Shown here one piece after another: positions 5,937 through 7,449 of a stretch of 7,449 bases of DNA (within the stretch, counting starts at the first letter, position 1; every line of letters begins with the position of its first letter). A program made the translations under genes and the position numbers. The notes under the pieces are model-generated. The model was not told the origin of the DNA. It worked only from the letters and a program-made list of their open reading frames with translations, and did not search any database. Source of the stretch: Clostridium sp. CAG:253. GTDB taxonomy: Bacteria > Bacillota > Clostridia > Lachnospirales > Lachnospiraceae. The stretch covers positions 382 to 7,830 of the forward strand of contig FR887298.1 of the NCBI GenBank assembly GCA_000436755.1. Reading direction: 5' to 3'.

Positions 5937-6009
5937 GGAACCAGATGAAACGATTGTTATAGACACGGAATTTCAAAAAGGAAGAAGTGTCGGAAAAGTT
6001 TATTATTAA
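5917..6009 (+). other. Short open frame with protein-like composition, possible gene remnant
   Basis: Between a TGA at 5914 and a TAA at 6007 one frame reads 30 residues. A TTG at 5935 would give 24, beginning LEPDETIVIDTEF and ending GRSVGKVYY. The mix of charged and hydrophobic residues looks more like the tail of a protein than translated AT-rich spacer, but there is no ATG and no ribosome binding site. I do not recognise the sequence. It may be a decayed gene end left by a deletion, or chance. The rest of the 5873-6140 gap is AT-rich DNA, the palindrome and the hairpin described separately. Confidence 0.2.
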
Positions 6010-6073
6010 ATAGCTGTTCTGCCGATTATATTATTGCATTCTTTCTTTTTGTATGAGAAAATAAAAGCATTAG

Positions 6074-6101
6074 TTGAGGTCAAAATACTTTTTGACCTTA
6101 A
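6074..6101 (+). other. 12-bp hairpin upstream of the sensor gene
   Basis: TTGAGGTCAAAA (6074-6085) pairs with TTTTGACCTTAA (6090-6101) around a TACT loop, with a single G-T pair. It may be a terminator for upstream transcripts, but the following bases (TATCATTTATATTCTG) are only moderately T-rich. As DNA it is a palindrome overlapping TTGACC, a -35-like hexamer, so it could equally be an operator. It ends 39 bp before the sensor start. Confidence 0.5.
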
Positions 6102-6115
6102 TATCATTTATATTC

Positions 6116-6124
6116 TGTTATAAG
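6116..6124 (+). promoter_or_regulatory. Candidate extended -10 for the sensor gene
   Basis: TGTTATAAG matches the extended -10 form TGnTATAAT at all but the last base. The TTGACC at 6092 is 21 bp upstream, too far for a normal -35. The predicted start near 6131 would fall on the ribosome binding site, so this is doubtful. Confidence 0.25.
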
Positions 6125-6140
6125 AAGAATGGAGAATAAT

Positions 6141-7449
6141 ATGAAAAACTTTGTATATAGACAAATGAGAGTAATGGGATTTTTTCTTTTAACTATAATT
6201 GTCCTGATGCCATGTTCAAAATCAAAGGCAGAACAGCGGAAAATAATAGTTGGTTTTGCAAATTCATCAGATATGGTTTCGAGTGTTTCGATAAGTTCAG
6301 ATACCGAATATAAAACAGGTTACGGATTTGATTATCTGCAGGATATAGCATCATATACAGGGTGGAGCTATAAATATGTTTACGGGGAATGGAATGAATT
6401 ATTTGACTTTTTGGAACAGGGCAGTATTGACGTATTATGTGGTGTATCATATAGTCAGGCAAGAAGCGAGAGGGCATTGTTTTCTGACAAACCTATGGGA
6501 ACGGAAGGGTACTATATTTATGTTAAAAGTACGGACTCAGATATAACATCGGACAATCTTAAAACACTTATGGATAAAAAAATAGGTGTAAATGGTGGAA
6601 GCGATAAAGTTGAAATGCTGAAAAACTGGATTATTCTCAATGAACTGAACAGCAAAGTTGTCGCTGCAGACGGATATGATGAGCTTAAATCAGGTCTTTC
6701 GTCGGGAAAATATGATGCGATACTTGATACGGAGACATCAGAGAACAATCTGTTTACTCCTGTTATTAAGGTTGACGATTCAGATTATTATTTTGCAATA
6801 AGCAAAAAACACAGTTATTTAAAGGATGAACTTGATGAGGCACAGAGAAAACTTTTTTCTGTTGACCCGTATTACAACCAAAATTTGCAATACCAATACT
6901 ATAAAAACGTAAGTGTCAGAAAAATTCTTGATGCGGATGAGAGAAAATGGCTCAACAGGCATATGTACATAAAGGTTGGCTATCTGAAGAATATGCTTGC
7001 ATTCTGCGACAAAGACGATAAGACAGGAAATCCTATAGGTGTTGTAAAAACATTGTTTGATGAATCTGTAAATTGTTTTTCGGGCTTCAAATTAAAATAT
7101 AAATATTATGCATACGATAATCTGGGGCAGATGGTCAATGCCTTAAAATCAGATGAGATTGATTGTATATTTCCATTTTACGGTGATAAGTGGTATGCCG
7201 ATAAAAATAATTTTTCAGTTACAAAAGAGGTTGTAGACTCGCCTATAGTTGCAGTCTATCGTGGGAACTATAGTGACGTATCGATGAAAAAAATCGCAAT
7301 AAAAAATCAGTCAAACTATCAGAAAACATATTTAAAAATATATTATCCTGACAGCCGTGTAAAGGTATATGATACACCTGAGGAATGTGTAGAAGCTGTT
7401 GAGAACGGTGAGGTGACGGCGACAATTTTTAGTGCATACCGTGTAGATC
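6141..7449 (+). CDS. Membrane sensor with two tandem extracellular substrate-binding (SBP_bac_3-like) domains, 3'-truncated by window
   Basis: An open frame of 436 codons with no stop before the right edge. ATG 6141 has GGAG (6131-6134) at 6-nt spacing. Residues 10-24 are a basic-then-hydrophobic signal sequence or membrane anchor; cleavage could follow SKA (28-30). Domain 1 (about 34-248) opens with KIIVGFANSS and carries the family motif SQARSERALFSDKP (105-118), including the arginine that normally holds an amino-acid carboxylate. After a linker, domain 2 (about 275 to the edge) begins MYIKVGYLKN and repeats the fold (SDEIDCIFPFYGDKWY), but without an equivalent arginine motif. Tandem binding domains of this kind usually precede a transmembrane helix and a GGDEF, EAL or histidine-kinase output; none is visible yet, so the function is open. 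A soluble ABC-transporter binding protein is less likely because of the two-domain layout. The ligand is unknown. Confidence 0.85.
   Translation, partial: MKNFVYRQMRVMGFFLLTIIVLMPCSKSKAEQRKIIVGFANSSDMVSSVSISSDTEYKTGYGFDYLQDIASYTGWSYKYVYGEWNELFDFLEQGSIDVLCGVSYSQARSERALFSDKPMGTEGYYIYVKSTDSDITSDNLKTLMDKKIGVNGGSDKVEMLKNWIILNELNSKVVAADGYDELKSGLSSGKYDAILDTETSENNLFTPVIKVDDSDYYFAISKKHSYLKDELDEAQRKLFSVDPYYNQNLQYQYYKNVSVRKILDADERKWLNRHMYIKVGYLKNMLAFCDKDDKTGNPIGVVKTLFDESVNCFSGFKLKYKYYAYDNLGQMVNALKSDEIDCIFPFYGDKWYADKNNFSVTKEVVDSPIVAVYRGNYSDVSMKKIAIKNQSNYQKTYLKIYYPDSRVKVYDTPEECVEAVENGEVTATIFSAYRVD

Noticed and set aside
5578..5976. 132-codon minus-strand frame over the end of sdaAA
   Set aside because: It is antisense to well-conserved SdaAA coding sequence and has no recognisable domain; the same holds for the other minus-strand frames over truB, ribF, the deacetylase and the sensor gene.
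6034..6062. TTGCAT-17-GAAAAT as promoter of the sensor gene
   Set aside because: Both hexamers are only 4 of 6 matches; I cannot separate it from background in this AT-rich gap.

Overview
The window reads as core chromosome of a low-GC Firmicute, most likely a Lachnospiraceae-type Clostridia. The evidence is the AT-rich codon use, the gene order nrnA-truB-ribF, the two-subunit iron-sulfur serine dehydratase in the order sdaAB-sdaAA, and a Big-2-like/NodB deacetylase lipoprotein. All six recognisable genes are on the + strand. I see no transposase, phage gene, CRISPR array, tRNA or rRNA.

Layout. (1) 1-2606: the distal part of a translation/RNA-maintenance operon. It holds the C-terminal two thirds of an NrnA-type DHH phosphoesterase, the tRNA pseudouridine-55 synthase TruB (TTG start) and the FAD-synthesis enzyme RibF. 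A 108-bp truB-ribF gap carries tandem ATGTT/AACAT inverted repeats. (2) 2607-2839: a 233-bp intergenic region with a hairpin on the ribF stop codon, a near-consensus sigma-A promoter, a 10-bp GGGCAAAC/GTTTGCCC hairpin at the start of the expected transcript, and three degenerate A-tract palindromic repeats. (3) 2840-4087: a secreted lipoprotein polysaccharide deacetylase. (4) 4088-4241: a 154-bp gap with a 53-bp nearly perfect palindrome whose core resembles the hairpin in front of the deacetylase gene. (5) 4242-5872: sdaAB-sdaAA, which deaminates L-serine to pyruvate and ammonia. (6) 5873-6140: a 268-bp gap with a 52-bp imperfect palindrome, a short unassigned open frame and a 12-bp hairpin. 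(7) 6141 to the right edge: the extracellular part of a sensor with two tandem periplasmic-binding-protein domains. It has no stop in the window, so the output domain is unknown.

The genes form independent modules (RNA processing and flavin synthesis, envelope modification, serine catabolism, solute sensing), not one pathway. The genes are ordinary for such a genome. The less explained material is between them: related hairpins, repeated TTTTTGAC...AATATCAT sequences and A-tract repeats that look like a small family of regulatory or terminator elements. I found no convincing new multi-gene system.
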